This document shows positions 28,832 through 37,584 of a stretch of DNA of 64,000 nucleotides, piece after piece. Both the position numbers and the translations under genes were made by a program. The notes under the pieces were generated by a model that did no database searches, was not told where the DNA came from, and saw only the letters and a list, made by a program, of their open reading frames with translations. The stretch's first letter is position 1, and each line of letters begins with the position of its first letter. Source of the stretch: Streptomyces sp. NBC_01275 (GTDB taxonomy: Bacteria > Actinomycetota > Actinomycetes > Streptomycetales > Streptomycetaceae); NCBI RefSeq assembly GCF_026340655.1, contig NZ_JAPEOZ010000001.1, positions 124,001-188,000 on the forward strand, given 5' to 3'.

Positions 28832-28917
28832 CCACGTCACCCTACGGGCCCGTGGGACCCATGGACGCGTCGACAGCAGGTGATTATGCTCGTCGTGACT
28901 TACTCGACTAATTGACT

Positions 28918-28989
28918 ATGTCTCCCGTGACCAGGTCTCCTGTGACGGTGTCTCTCGAGACTGTGTCTACGACTGTGACGATGAGGTGA
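28918..28989 (+). other. Short repetitive upstream frame before the SnoaL-like gene
   Basis: ATG 28918 opens 23 codons (MSPVTRSPVTVSLETVSTTV and TMR) ending at TGA 28987-28989, five bp before the next start at 28994. The DNA is a degenerate repeat of GTGTCTC-type and GTGAC-type units. It may be a leader peptide or the wreck of duplicated start sites; no independent evidence of translation. Confidence 0.35.
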
Positions 28990-28993
28990 TCCG

Positions 28994-29401
28994 ATGCGCG
29001 CGTTCCGTGAGGCGGTCGAGGCAGGCGATCTCGACGCCGTAGAGGCGCTGCTGGCCGACGACGTGGTGTTCACCAGCCCGGTCGTGTTCAAGCCGTACCC
29101 GGGCAAGGCCATCACCGCGGCGATCCTGCGCACGGTGTCACAGGTCTTCGAGGACTTCCGGTACGAGCGTGAGCTCGGCGGCGGCGACGGGCGCGACCAC
29201 GCCCTGGTGTTCGCCGCCCGAGTGGGCGAGCGCGAGTTGACCGGCTGCGACTTCATCCACCTCGACGAGAACGGCCTGATCGACGAACTGACCGTCATGG
29301 TACGGCCGTTGTCGGGTGCACAGGCGCTCGCGGCGGCGATGGGCGCACGGTTCGAGGACATCGTGAAGGAGGCGGAGGCCCGGTCGGCCGCCGCCTCCTG
29401 A
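28994..29401 (+). CDS. SnoaL-like / NTF2-family protein
   Basis: 135 residues, ATG 28994 after GAGGTGATCCG. A single NTF2-like cone fold: FREAVEAGDLDAVEALLADD, VVFTSPVVFKPYPGKAI, and CDFIHLDENGLIDELTVMVR. Members are isomerases, cyclases, dehydratases or simply ligand-binding proteins; the sequence gives no clue to the reaction. It follows a repetitive leader and is convergent with the acyltransferase gene, 12 bp apart. Confidence 0.85.
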   Translation: MRAFREAVEAGDLDAVEALLADDVVFTSPVVFKPYPGKAITAAILRTVSQVFEDFRYERELGGGDGRDHALVFAARVGERELTGCDFIHLDENGLIDELTVMVRPLSGAQALAAAMGARFEDIVKEAEARSAAAS

Positions 29402-29413
29402 GCCGCGCCGGAG

Positions 29414-30712
29414 TCAGCTTCCGCTCAGGCGGGTCCCGCGTGAACGGCCCGCCGCGAGCAGGGCCTTCCAGGACCGGTGGCGCTTGAACGGCAGCTCGAA
29501 GAGCGCGGCGAACAGCCACGCCCCCAGCACCGAGACGGGCACCGCCAGCAGGAGCGTGAACCAGAAGGCGGGCAGTCCGGACGACACGAAGTGCGGGGCG
29601 ATCTTCCGGATGACGACCATGACGATCGGCAGATGGATCAGGTAGAGGCTGTAGGAGAAGTTGCCCAGACTGCGCATGGGCCGGGTGGCCAGCAGTCGCA
29701 TGAGAAGGGCGGGCCGGCCGGTGGCGACCGCCACGATGAGCATCGTCATGGCCGGCACGACGGCCAGGTCCACCCAGAAGAAGTGGCGCGCCGTCCAGAC
29801 GGACCCCCTGACGACGAGGAGCGACCCGATCGGCAGGGCGGCCAGGGCGGCGAGCCAGTGCCACGGCAGCCGCCTGACCTTCTCCGACGCGACGATGATC
29901 CCCGCGCCGACCAGCCCGGCGACGAAGACCGGGGCGAGATTCGGCGTCAGCCAGTTCATCCCCTCCACCGGGGACGCGTCGGGCGCCGCCAGGCCTCGTG
30001 CCACCACCAGGAGCGTCACTCCCCCGACCAGGACCAGCGCGCCCAGCCGCCGCCGGATCAGCAGGAAGAGCGGGAAGAGGAGGTAGAGCTCCGCCTCCAC
30101 GCCGATCGACCAGAAGGCCCCGTTCGGCGTCGGCGCCGTGAAGACGTCCTGGACCACGAGACCGTAGACCAGGAGCGTCTTTCCGGTCGGCGGGCCGAAG
30201 TGCGAGGCGGGCACCACCAGCCAGGCGACCGCGAGACTCAGCGCGAGCGCCGCCCAGTAGGGGGGCAGGATGCGCCAGGCGCGCCGGCTCAGGAAGCGGC
30301 GTGCCCCGCCCAGCTGCCAGCCGTGGCGGGCCGGGGAGATGGCCAGGGAGAACCCGGACAGCACCAGGAAGAAGACGACGGCGAGCCTGCCGTACATCAT
30401 CCAGCCCAGCCAGTCGGGGCCCGAGTTCCTGGGGAATCCGGGGAAGGTCAGGAGCCAGCAGTGGAAGAGGACCACGTACAGCGCGGCGAGGCCGCGGAGC
30501 CCGTCGAGGCCCTGCAGCTGAAGGCGCTCGCCCGCCGCGCCCGTCCCGTCCGGCTGCCGTGCCGGGACGGGCGGGTCGAGCTCGCCGCTGGTGGGATGGC
30601 TGGTTACCGCTGAGATCGTTCGGCCCTCTCTCCCGGCTCCGCGCTCGCCGCACGGAGCCGCCCCCTCGGCGATCCTGCGCCGCTGTCGTCCGGGTGACGC
30701 CACGCCACCCAT
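29414..30712 (-). CDS. Acyltransferase 3 family membrane protein (OafA/YrhL-like)
   Basis: About 432 residues from ATG 30712; a TTG at 30748 and later GTG codons are alternatives, since the first 60 residues are poorly conserved. The core starts at LQGLDGLRGLAALYVVLFHC (the RGLAAL...H motif of the family, with the likely catalytic His) and has about ten membrane helices, with AFWSIGVEAELYLLFPL as a second hallmark. These enzymes O-acylate cell-surface sugars or secondary metabolites on the outer face of the membrane. No sugar-biosynthesis neighbours are present, so the acceptor is unknown. Confidence 0.9.
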   Translation of the reverse strand: MGGVASPGRQRRRIAEGAAPCGERGAGREGRTISAVTSHPTSGELDPPVPARQPDGTGAAGERLQLQGLDGLRGLAALYVVLFHCWLLTFPGFPRNSGPDWLGWMMYGRLAVVFFLVLSGFSLAISPARHGWQLGGARRFLSRRAWRILPPYWAALALSLAVAWLVVPASHFGPPTGKTLLVYGLVVQDVFTAPTPNGAFWSIGVEAELYLLFPLFLLIRRRLGALVLVGGVTLLVVARGLAAPDASPVEGMNWLTPNLAPVFVAGLVGAGIIVASEKVRRLPWHWLAALAALPIGSLLVVRGSVWTARHFFWVDLAVVPAMTMLIVAVATGRPALLMRLLATRPMRSLGNFSYSLYLIHLPIVMVVIRKIAPHFVSSGLPAFWFTLLLAVPVSVLGAWLFAALFELPFKRHRSWKALLAAGRSRGTRLSGS

Positions 30713-30838
30713 GGTGACCGATACGTCGCACCTGGCCGGAAGGTTCAACGGGCGGGCCGATGATTTCCGCGCCCGGCCACCACTCCAGCCTAGGTCCCCG
30801 CGCCGATCGGCTCCCGGGGAACGGAGAGGGCCCCCGCG

Positions 30839-32740
30839 TCAGGCCACGGTGAGGGTGAGCGCGCCCGCGTAGGCCGTGCCCGGGGTGAGGGCCGTCGGCG
30901 TCCCGTCGACGGTCAGGGTCACCGTCTTTCCGCGCGGGGCCCTGACGGCGGCGTCGGCGGCGAGGGTCAGTGAGGTGAGGTACGAGGTGCCGGTGACCGT
31001 CCAGACGGAGCCGCTGTTCAGCCGGACGATCGCGCCGTTGTTGACAGCCGGCTGCACGGTGTTGGCGACGATGCCCAGCTCGTAGAAGGTGGACGCGTCG
31101 ATCGACGGGACCCGGTGCTTGGCCCGGGTCGCCGAGATCACGCCCTGGACCGTCGAGCCCTCGAAGGTGAGGACCATGTTCTTGCCCTTGCGCATGCCGT
31201 TGTAGAAGTCGCCCTCGAGCTTGATGGAGGTGAAGGCGGCGGCTCCGTCGGCGGTGTGGACGGCGGCGACGTCGAAGGAGGCGTCCTTGGCGGGGTCGGT
31301 GGTGGGCTCGGTGTAGACGCCGACGTTCATCATCTTGCCGTTGACGGGGACCGGGCCCGGGTCGTCCAGCTCGATCATCTGGAGGATGACGCCGTCGCGG
31401 GGGTTCAGACGGGCGCCGCCGGAGCCGTCCACGGTGATGGCGGTCTGCTGGCCCTTGTTGAGGAAGGTGGCCCGCTCGGAGTTGATTACCGTGCCGCCGT
31501 CGAGGGTGAGGGTGCCCGTGCCGAAGAACATGTAGCCGAAGTGGCCGGAGTTCACGACCGTGTTGCGCACCGGCAGGGCCGCCAGCTCGGCCTTGGTGAG
31601 GCCCAGTTCCAGCTCGGCGTCGAGCGCGGCGACCGCTTCGCGGGTGCTGTCTCCGTAGTGCACGACGGCCGCCGGGCCGGCGATGATCGTCGCGTAGCTG
31701 CCGACGTCGAACCGGGAGCCGAGGACGCGCACGGTGACGTCGCCGATGGCGTAGGTGCCGTAGCCGTACTCCCCCGTGTTGCCGACATGGCTGTTGATCG
31801 CGGTCAGCTTCAGTCCGCTGCCGCCCTCCACCGACAGTGCGCCCCACGTCTCGGAGAAGACGGTGGAGTTGAGGTAGGTGGCCCTGCTGTTCCTGCCGAT
31901 GAGGTTGGTGGCGCGGACGTTGCCGTCGAGGCCGAGCATCCAGGGCACGGACTCCATGTACGGGGTCTCGACGGTGGCCTGGTAGTCGGCGGGCAGGATG
32001 CCGTTGCGGGTGCGGACCCGGGAGTTCTTCACGACGACGTTCGCGCCGCCGTTGGAGATGACGCCGGTGCGGACGACGCCCTCGGTGCTGATGCGGGCCC
32101 CGTCCAGGACCAGGGTGGTGGCGGAGCCGTCGCCGACGACCGCCGCGCCGTAGCCGGCGAAGTCGCAACGGCCGTTGCCCGTCAGGGAGATGACGGGCCT
32201 GTGGAGTGTGTACGCGCCGTCCTGCACGAAGACGCCGTCGAAGCACTCGCCGGTGGAGGTGATCGAGACGTTCCGGGCGAGGTTGTCGGTGAGCCTGCCG
32301 CCGGTCACCGCGGCGAGGACGGACCGGTCGCGGTCGACGCCGTCCGCGTCGACGTACAGGGCCTGCCGGAAGGGGAAGGCGAGGGTCTCGTAGGCGACCT
32401 CGTTGGCCGTGGCCACGGTGAGGACGAGGTCGCCCCGGTAGCCGCCGGGCCGGATCAGGGTGGCGGTGCCGCCGGTCGCCGTCAGCAGCTGGCCGGTCTC
32501 GACGCCGCCGACGGTCAGGGTGAGGCTGTGGCCGGCGGGGGCCGTGAGCGTGCCGCCCTCGGCGATCGACAGGGCGCTCAGCCGGGTGGTCGCGGGGACC
32601 TCGTACGTCTCGCCGGAGCCGACCGTGAGCCGCCCTCCCGACCTCACCGGCGCGGCCTGGACGGCGCCCACGGGCACCAGCAGGGCTCCGGCCGTCGCGG
32701 TGCCGGCGATCAGGACGGAGCGTCGGGTCATCAGCGTCAT
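30839..32740 (-). CDS. Tat-exported right-handed beta-helix-like protein
   Basis: 633 residues from ATG 32740 with GGAAAGG upstream. The N-terminus has a twin-arginine signal (MTRRSVLIAGTATAGALL, then VPVGAVQAAP). The mature part is built of many short repeating strands: RDRSVLAAVTGGRL, ARNVSITSTGECFDGVFVQD, ANVVVKNSRVRTRNG, RVLGSRFDVGSYATIIAG, TLTLDGGTVINSERATFLNK, consistent with a parallel beta-helix like pectate-lyase or adhesin scaffolds. Similar ends (ATTRLSALSIAEGGTLTAP near the N-terminus, TYLTSLTLAADAAVRAP near the C-terminus) look like repeated capping modules. No catalytic signature recognised. Confidence 0.78.
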   Translation of the reverse strand: MTLMTRRSVLIAGTATAGALLVPVGAVQAAPVRSGGRLTVGSGETYEVPATTRLSALSIAEGGTLTAPAGHSLTLTVGGVETGQLLTATGGTATLIRPGGYRGDLVLTVATANEVAYETLAFPFRQALYVDADGVDRDRSVLAAVTGGRLTDNLARNVSITSTGECFDGVFVQDGAYTLHRPVISLTGNGRCDFAGYGAAVVGDGSATTLVLDGARISTEGVVRTGVISNGGANVVVKNSRVRTRNGILPADYQATVETPYMESVPWMLGLDGNVRATNLIGRNSRATYLNSTVFSETWGALSVEGGSGLKLTAINSHVGNTGEYGYGTYAIGDVTVRVLGSRFDVGSYATIIAGPAAVVHYGDSTREAVAALDAELELGLTKAELAALPVRNTVVNSGHFGYMFFGTGTLTLDGGTVINSERATFLNKGQQTAITVDGSGGARLNPRDGVILQMIELDDPGPVPVNGKMMNVGVYTEPTTDPAKDASFDVAAVHTADGAAAFTSIKLEGDFYNGMRKGKNMVLTFEGSTVQGVISATRAKHRVPSIDASTFYELGIVANTVQPAVNNGAIVRLNSGSVWTVTGTSYLTSLTLAADAAVRAPRGKTVTLTVDGTPTALTPGTAYAGALTLTVA

Positions 32741-32979
32741 GGCTTGCCTTTCCAGGGATCGGGTACGACGCACCCCACGCCCGTCACTCGGCGTCATGGA
32801 CCGGCCGCCGAAGAGGGGGCGGCAACGGTTCCGTGCGGGGCGCGGAAAGTGCGCACGAGGGAGTGAACCAGCGCTCCGGAGCTGCGAACAGTCGCTGTGC
32901 GAACCCATTCGGGAACCCGATGCCTCGGATCGCGGGGCCCGGTTGACAGGGCTCACACAGCGTGGCGGAACGAGGGGCC
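32741..32979. other. Spacer between two leftward transcription units
   Basis: No gene is visible in these 239 bp. The part next to 32740 must contain the promoter of the beta-helix gene; the part next to 32979 is the trailer of the catabolic operon. I found no convincing terminator hairpin. Confidence 0.4.
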
Positions 32980-33750
32980 TCAGGCCGGTGCGATCATCCC
33001 GGCCGACAGGTCGATGTCCGCTCCGCACAGCCCCGGCATCGCGAGCATCGCCACCAGCGCCTGGGCTACCTCGGCCTCCTCGACGAGACGGCCCAGGGCG
33101 GCGCGGGAGGCGAAGTCGTGCTCGGCCTGTTCGACGGTGCAGCCGGTGAGTTCGGCGGTGAGGCGGAAGTTGCGGTCCATGCGGGGGCCGCGCACCGGGC
33201 CGGGCGAGAGGGAGTTGACCGCCACGCCCTGCGGGCCCACCTCCCCGGCGAGGGTGCGGGTGAGGCCGAGCAGGGCCATCTTGGAGGCGGTGTAGGGCGT
33301 GCGGTTGAGCAGGGGGCGTTTGCCGCTCACGGAGGCGACGTTGACGACGTCGCCGCGGCCGGCGGCGAGCATCGGCGGCAGGAAGGCCCGGCACATCAGG
33401 TAGACGCCCCGGACGTTGGCGGCGAAGACCGCGTCCCACTCGTCGGGCCCGACGTCGACGAGCGGGCGCACCGGGCCCGCGACTCCGGCGTTGTTGACGA
33501 GCAACGAGACGTCCTCGTCGGCGAGTTCGGCGGCCAGAGAGGCGACGGAGGCCGGGTCGCGGACGTCGCACACCGCCGTACGGGCCGCACCGCCCTCCTT
33601 CGCCACGAGTTCCGCCGCCTGCGCGAGGCTCGGTTCGCTGCGGCCGGTGAGGACCACCCGGGCGCCGGCGGCCGCCAGGGCGCGTGCGAACGCCCGGCCC
33701 AGCGGTCCTCCCGCGCCGGTGACCAGCGCCGTCCGCCCGGCGAGGCTCAC
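32980..33750 (-). CDS. SDR family oxidoreductase, last gene of the leftward catabolic operon
   Basis: 256 residues. GTG 33750 overlaps the TGA of the HisD-like gene (GTGA), so translation is coupled. Cofactor motif TGAGGPLGRAFA (a variant of TGxxxGxG), Arg after the second strand (LTGRSEPS) suggesting NADP(H), NNAG, catalytic YTASK, and a C-terminal ALVAMLAMPGLCGADIDLSA typical of FabG-like enzymes. In this context it may oxidise or reduce a ring-derived alcohol or keto acid. The exact step is unknown. Confidence 0.9.
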   Translation of the reverse strand: MSLAGRTALVTGAGGPLGRAFARALAAAGARVVLTGRSEPSLAQAAELVAKEGGAARTAVCDVRDPASVASLAAELADEDVSLLVNNAGVAGPVRPLVDVGPDEWDAVFAANVRGVYLMCRAFLPPMLAAGRGDVVNVASVSGKRPLLNRTPYTASKMALLGLTRTLAGEVGPQGVAVNSLSPGPVRGPRMDRNFRLTAELTGCTVEQAEHDFASRAALGRLVEEAEVAQALVAMLAMPGLCGADIDLSAGMIAPA

Positions 33751-35048
33751 GCGGTGTTCCAGGGCAGCTCGTCGCCCGCGGCCCGCGCGGCACGCACGTC
33801 GCCGGAGCGGGCGTGGCCCTCGAACAGCTCCACCCGCGAGGCCCGTCCGCACAGCCGGCCGAGCAGGGCCTGGGAGGCGGTGTCGGTGACCTCCTGGTAG
33901 GTGACGGTCTTGAGGTACTTCCCCACCCACAGACCGCCGGTGTAGCGGGCCGCGCCCCGGGTGGGCAGCACATGGTTGGTGCCGATGACCTTGTCGCCGA
34001 AGGACACACAGGTGCCCTCGCCGAGGAACAGGGCCCCGTACTGGGTCATGCGCTCCAGCGCCAGCCGTGGGTCGGCCGTCAGCACCTCCACATGCTCGAA
34101 GGCGAACGCGTCGGCCAGCTCGTACAGTTCGTCGAGGGTGTCGACGACGTGCACCTGGCCGTGGTCGCGCCAGGCGGGTCCGGCGAAGTCCCGGGTGGGC
34201 ATGCCGGGCAACAGGCGTTCGACCTCGGCGATGGTCCGCTCGGCGACCTCGCGCGAGGTGGTGATGAGGACGGCCGGCGAGTCGGGGCCGTGCTCGGCCT
34301 GGGAGAGCAGGTCGACGGCGCACACGAAGGGGTCCGCTTCGTCGTCCGCGAGGACGAGGATCTCGGTCGGCCCGGCGAACAGGTCGATGCCGATCTCGCC
34401 GAACAACTGCCGCTTCGCCTCGGCGACATAGGCGTTGCCGGGTCCGGCGATCAGGTTGACCGGCTCCATGGAGTCCGTGCCGACGGCCATCGCGGCCACC
34501 GCCTGCACCCCGCCCAGCAGCCAGATCTCGTCGGCGCCCGCGAGGTGGGCTGCGGCGACGGTGGCGGCCGGGATCTCGCCGCGGATGGGCGGGGTGCAGG
34601 CGACGACGCGCGGCACGCCCGCGACCTTCGCCGTCACGATGGTCATGTGGGCGGAGGCGGTGAGCGGGTAGCGGCCGCCGGGGATGTAGGCGCCGGCCGC
34701 CTGCACGGGGATGTGCCGCTGGCCGAGCTTCACGCCCGGCAGGGTCTCCACCTCGAACGCGCCCAGGGAGGCGAGCTGGTGGCGGGCGAAGGCGCGCACC
34801 TGGTCCTGGACGAACCGGATGTCGTCCATGACCTGTTGCGGGACCGACGCGACGATCTTCTCGACCTCCTCGTCGGAGAGCCGGAAGGACTCGGGGCTCC
34901 ACTTGTCGAACTTCTCGGAGCAGGCGCGCACGGCGTCGTCGCCGCGCTCGCGGATGTCCGCGATGACGCCCGCCACGGTCGCGCGGACCTGGTCGAGCGA
35001 GGCGGTGACCTCCGCCTTGGGGACGGCGTTCTTCAGGATCGTTGCCAC
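33747..35048 (-). CDS. Histidinol-dehydrogenase-family enzyme in a catabolic operon
   Basis: 433 residues, GTG 35048. The HisD fold is complete. NAD site VQAAGAYIPGGRYPLTASAH, zinc ligands in LLSQAEHGPDSP (Gln and His) and FGDKVIGTNHVLPTRG (Asp), catalytic Glu-His in FEHVEV, and a C-terminal His in LFEGHARSGD. None of its neighbours are histidine genes, and it is co-translated with catabolic enzymes, so it is probably a paralogue that oxidises another primary alcohol to a carboxylate by the same four-electron chemistry. Known non-histidine members include the sulfopropanediol dehydrogenase HpsN. Its substrate here is unknown. Confidence 0.85.
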   Translation of the reverse strand: MATILKNAVPKAEVTASLDQVRATVAGVIADIRERGDDAVRACSEKFDKWSPESFRLSDEEVEKIVASVPQQVMDDIRFVQDQVRAFARHQLASLGAFEVETLPGVKLGQRHIPVQAAGAYIPGGRYPLTASAHMTIVTAKVAGVPRVVACTPPIRGEIPAATVAAAHLAGADEIWLLGGVQAVAAMAVGTDSMEPVNLIAGPGNAYVAEAKRQLFGEIGIDLFAGPTEILVLADDEADPFVCAVDLLSQAEHGPDSPAVLITTSREVAERTIAEVERLLPGMPTRDFAGPAWRDHGQVHVVDTLDELYELADAFAFEHVEVLTADPRLALERMTQYGALFLGEGTCVSFGDKVIGTNHVLPTRGAARYTGGLWVGKYLKTVTYQEVTDTASQALLGRLCGRASRVELFEGHARSGDVRAARAAGDELPWNTA

Positions 35049-35077
35049 GGTTTGCGGCCCTTCTGCGGGTAGTCGGA

Positions 35078-36010
35078 TCACACCGGAGGAGCGACGAACA
35101 GCACGTCGGGGTCGTTGAACTGCTCCTTGGCCACCGACTCGCTCATCGGGTCGGCGGTGCCCCACTGGTCCTGTGTCTGCGGGTCGTCCACGTCGTGGCG
35201 GCCCGGGTGCCACAGGTCCTCTTCGAGGACGGCGAGTTCGGTGGTGTACTCGACGGTGTTGCCGTGCGGGTCGTGGAAGTAGGAGAAGGTGTTGTCGCCG
35301 GCGAGATGCCGGCCGGGACCCCAGGTCAGCCGGGTCCCGGCCCGTAGCGCCCGCCCGGTGCCGCGCATGTACTCCTCGACGCCCCGCATCTCGAACGAGG
35401 CGTGGTGCAGGGAGACATGGGGTCCGCGGGCGATGGCGAAGGAGTGGTGCAGGGGGCTGCACCGCAGGAAGTACATGAGGTCGCCCATGTGCGTGGAGTA
35501 CAGGGTGTCGGTGAGCCGGAAGCCGAGGTGCTCGACGTAGAAGTCCCGCAGCCGCTCGGGGTCCTGGGAGTTGACCACGCAGTGGGAGAGCCGTACGGGG
35601 ATCGCCTCGCGCTCCTCGATCCTGCGGTGGGCGCGGACGGCGACGTCGGCGGAGACCTCGACGACCCGCCCGTCGGGGTCGAAGAAGCGCAGCCCGTATC
35701 CGCCGCCCGGGGTGTCCAACTCCTTCGGCTCGCCGATGAGTCGGACTCCGGCCCGGCCCAGTCGCAGCGCCAGTTCGTCGACGGCCGCCGGGGAGGCCGC
35801 GCCGAAGGCCACCAGGTCCATCCGCTTCCGGTCGTCCCTGCGGATGCGGACGACGTAACTCTCGGGGCTGCCCTCCGCGGCGAAGAAGGCGAGGCCGCTG
35901 TCGCTCGCGACCTCGGTCAGGCCCCAGGTACCGCCGTAGAAGGCGCGTTGGGTGTCGAAGTCCGGTACGGCCAGGTCGACATGGCGGAGGTGGGTGATGA
36001 GGGACGTCAC
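35078..36010 (-). CDS. VOC-family extradiol dioxygenase-like protein
   Basis: 310 residues with two VOC repeats (about 5-125 and 138-270), as in type I extradiol dioxygenases such as 2,3-dihydroxybiphenyl dioxygenase or XylE. The expected metal triad of the C-terminal repeat is present: His143 in LSHCVVNSQD, His202/203 in VSLHHASFEM and Glu254 in NTVEYTTE. It should therefore be an Fe(II)- or Mn(II)-dependent ring-cleaving dioxygenase, acting on a catechol-like substrate. GTG 36010 overlaps the TGA of the upstream hydrolase gene (GTGA). Located between a FAH hydrolase and the HisD-like dehydrogenase in a four-gene operon. Confidence 0.88.
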   Translation of the reverse strand: MTSLITHLRHVDLAVPDFDTQRAFYGGTWGLTEVASDSGLAFFAAEGSPESYVVRIRRDDRKRMDLVAFGAASPAAVDELALRLGRAGVRLIGEPKELDTPGGGYGLRFFDPDGRVVEVSADVAVRAHRRIEEREAIPVRLSHCVVNSQDPERLRDFYVEHLGFRLTDTLYSTHMGDLMYFLRCSPLHHSFAIARGPHVSLHHASFEMRGVEEYMRGTGRALRAGTRLTWGPGRHLAGDNTFSYFHDPHGNTVEYTTELAVLEEDLWHPGRHDVDDPQTQDQWGTADPMSESVAKEQFNDPDVLFVAPPV

Positions 36011-36975
36011 AGGGCGCTCCTGACACTGTTGCGCTGGTGGCCCAGGCCGGTGATCTCCGCCTCCAGCAGGTCCCCGGGCCGCAGGAAGACGCCCCAGTGG
36101 GCGCCGTTGCCGGCCGGGGAGCCGGTGAGCAGGAGGTCGCCGGGGTGGAGGGTGGTGGTCGTGGAGACGTAGGCGATCAGCCGGGGGATGTCGAAGATCA
36201 TGTCCTTGGTCGACTCGTCCTGGCGTACGACCCCGTTGTGGCGCAGGGTGATCCGCAGGTCGTCCGGGTCGCCGACGAAGGCGGCGGGGACCAGGAACGG
36301 GCCGGTCGGCAGGAAGGTGTCGGCGTTCTTGGCGGTGAACCAGTCGGTGCCGATGGCTTTGAGGTCGGGCCGGTAGAGGCGGTCGCGGGTGGTGAGGTCG
36401 TTGCAGATCGTGTATCCGGCGACATGGTCGTAGGCGTCCTCCGCCGCGATGCGGCGGCCCGGCTTCCCGATGACCAGGGCGAGTTCGAGCTCCCAGTCGT
36501 GCTGCTCGCCGAGCGCGGGCAGCAGGACGTCGTCGTAGGGGCCGCACATCGCGCGCGGCGAGCCGAGGAAGACGTAGGGCACTCCGCTGCGGATCCGCTC
36601 GTCCATCATCTTCTCGGCGTCGGCGCGGGCCTCCTCGGGGGTCGCGCCGTGCACGCTCTCCTTCTCGGCGGCGACCAGGTCGACCACGTGCCTGCGGTAG
36701 TTGGCGCCGCTCTGCAGGATCTGGCCGGGCTCGATCGGGGCGAGGACGTCGAGTGCCGCGAGGTCGTGCCAGCCGCCGTCGGGAGAGGCGGCGAGGTCGG
36801 CGAGCCGGGGCAGCCAGGCGTCCCAGTCCTCCACCAGCGCGCGGACGGAGGGCGTCAGGTCGGACAGGTCACGCACCCGTGCCCCGGCGACCAGGCCGGG
36901 GAAGGGGCCGCCGGGGCCGCGGAACGTGCCGAGCGCGAAGGGGCCGGCGTGGGCGGGGAGGGGATCGTCGGGCAC
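36007..36975 (-). CDS. Fumarylacetoacetate hydrolase family protein (first copy)
   Basis: 322 residues; GTG 36975 with GAGGAGAGC in front. The FAH C-terminal domain carries the metal ligands in LGEQHDWELELALVIGKPGR (Glu pair), and YTICNDLTTRDR (Asp). Members cleave carbon-carbon bonds of ring-fission products or hydrate or decarboxylate oxo-acids. First gene of the leftward operon FAH - VOC dioxygenase - HisD-like - SDR. The promoter at 37014-37067 carries a LysR-like box shared with the SDR gene at 44208. It is divergent from a second operon that has its own FAH gene, so two distinct steps are probable. Confidence 0.9.
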   Translation of the reverse strand: MPDDPLPAHAGPFALGTFRGPGGPFPGLVAGARVRDLSDLTPSVRALVEDWDAWLPRLADLAASPDGGWHDLAALDVLAPIEPGQILQSGANYRRHVVDLVAAEKESVHGATPEEARADAEKMMDERIRSGVPYVFLGSPRAMCGPYDDVLLPALGEQHDWELELALVIGKPGRRIAAEDAYDHVAGYTICNDLTTRDRLYRPDLKAIGTDWFTAKNADTFLPTGPFLVPAAFVGDPDDLRITLRHNGVVRQDESTKDMIFDIPRLIAYVSTTTTLHPGDLLLTGSPAGNGAHWGVFLRPGDLLEAEITGLGHQRNSVRSAL

Positions 36976-37013
36976 GGGCGGCTCTCCTCGTACGGTTCGG
37001 GTGCTTGCCCCTG

Positions 37014-37067
37014 ACGCTAGGGAGCCGACGCCGGGTGCGGAAATGGCCGTTCGCGATGGCTGCCATC
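37014..37067 (-). promoter_or_regulatory. LysR box and promoter of the leftward operon
   Basis: Read on the minus strand: GATGGCAGCCAT (37067-37056), 8 nt including GAACG, then TTTCCG as a -35-like hexamer, 18 nt, and TAGCGT as a -10-like hexamer (37019-37014), 38 nt before the GTG. The promoter at 44117-44170 has the same elements with the same spacing. The box sits where activating LysR proteins usually bind. The elements are seen; their roles are inferred. Confidence 0.7.
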
Positions 37068-37120
37068 ACCGTGCGCCCCGGCCCTGGCCGCATCGGGGTG
37101 CGGCGGCGCCGGGCGGCGGC

Positions 37121-37141
37121 TCCATCGTCGTACGGGATGGA
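37121..37141. promoter_or_regulatory. Inverted repeat in the divergent promoter region
   Basis: TCCATC and GATGGA flank a 9-nt centre (GTCGTACGG). The half-site resembles half of the LysR box and lies about 100 bp before the rightward operon start at 37239, so it could serve that operon. The evidence is modest. Confidence 0.35.
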
Positions 37142-37238
37142 TGACGTCCCCCTTGGCGATGCCTCGATCCGTTGACCCCGGCACGGCCGCCGACCAGGCT
37201 CGGAGCACCCCGTCCCGAGGAATCCAACGGAGATCGCC

Positions 37239-37541
37239 GTGGTCGTCGAGCATGCCCAGCTGACCGTCGAGGCCGGTCGGGAGGAAGAGTTCCAGGAGGT
37301 CTTCGCCGTGGCGCGGGAGGTGATCGCGCAGGCCGACGGCTTCCGGTGGGCGCGGCTGCTGCGCTGCGTCGAGCGGCCGCGGACGTTTCTGCTGCTGGTC
37401 GGCTGGGAGTCCGTGGAGGCCCACACGGTGGGTTTCCGGGAGTCCGAGCGTTTCGGGCGGTGGCGGGCGCTGGTCGGTCCGTACTTCGCCGCGCCGCCGG
37501 CCGTCGAGCACTACGACGAACCCGAACCCCTCCCGCGCTGA
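37239..37541 (+). CDS. ABM-domain (antibiotic biosynthesis monooxygenase-like) protein
   Basis: 100 residues, one dimeric alpha-beta barrel domain: EHAQLTVEAGREEEFQEVFA, FRWARLLRCVERPRTFLLLV and GWESVEAHTVGFRESERFGR. GTG 37239 follows ACGGAGATC. Members include cofactor-free quinone-forming monooxygenases (YgiN, ActVA-Orf6 type) and heme-degrading enzymes. First gene of the rightward catabolic operon, 43 bp before a FAD hydroxylase, so a role in oxidising a hydroxylated aromatic intermediate is plausible but unproved. Confidence 0.85.
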   Translation: MVVEHAQLTVEAGREEEFQEVFAVAREVIAQADGFRWARLLRCVERPRTFLLLVGWESVEAHTVGFRESERFGRWRALVGPYFAAPPAVEHYDEPEPLPR

Positions 37542-37584
37542 ACGTGCCCCTCCCCCACCTGTTCCTACGTCCGCAAGGATCGCC

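Noticed and set aside
29295..32246. Long antisense or alternative frames, such as 983 codons here and 760 codons at 4915-7197
   Set aside because: They are shadows of high-GC genes: low-complexity Arg/Gly/Pro/Ala composition, no ribosome sites, no recognisable domains, and real genes fully explain the region.
33747..35048. Annotation as the housekeeping histidinol dehydrogenase hisD
   Set aside because: No hisC, hisB or other histidine genes are near and the gene is embedded in a catabolic operon by stop-start overlaps.
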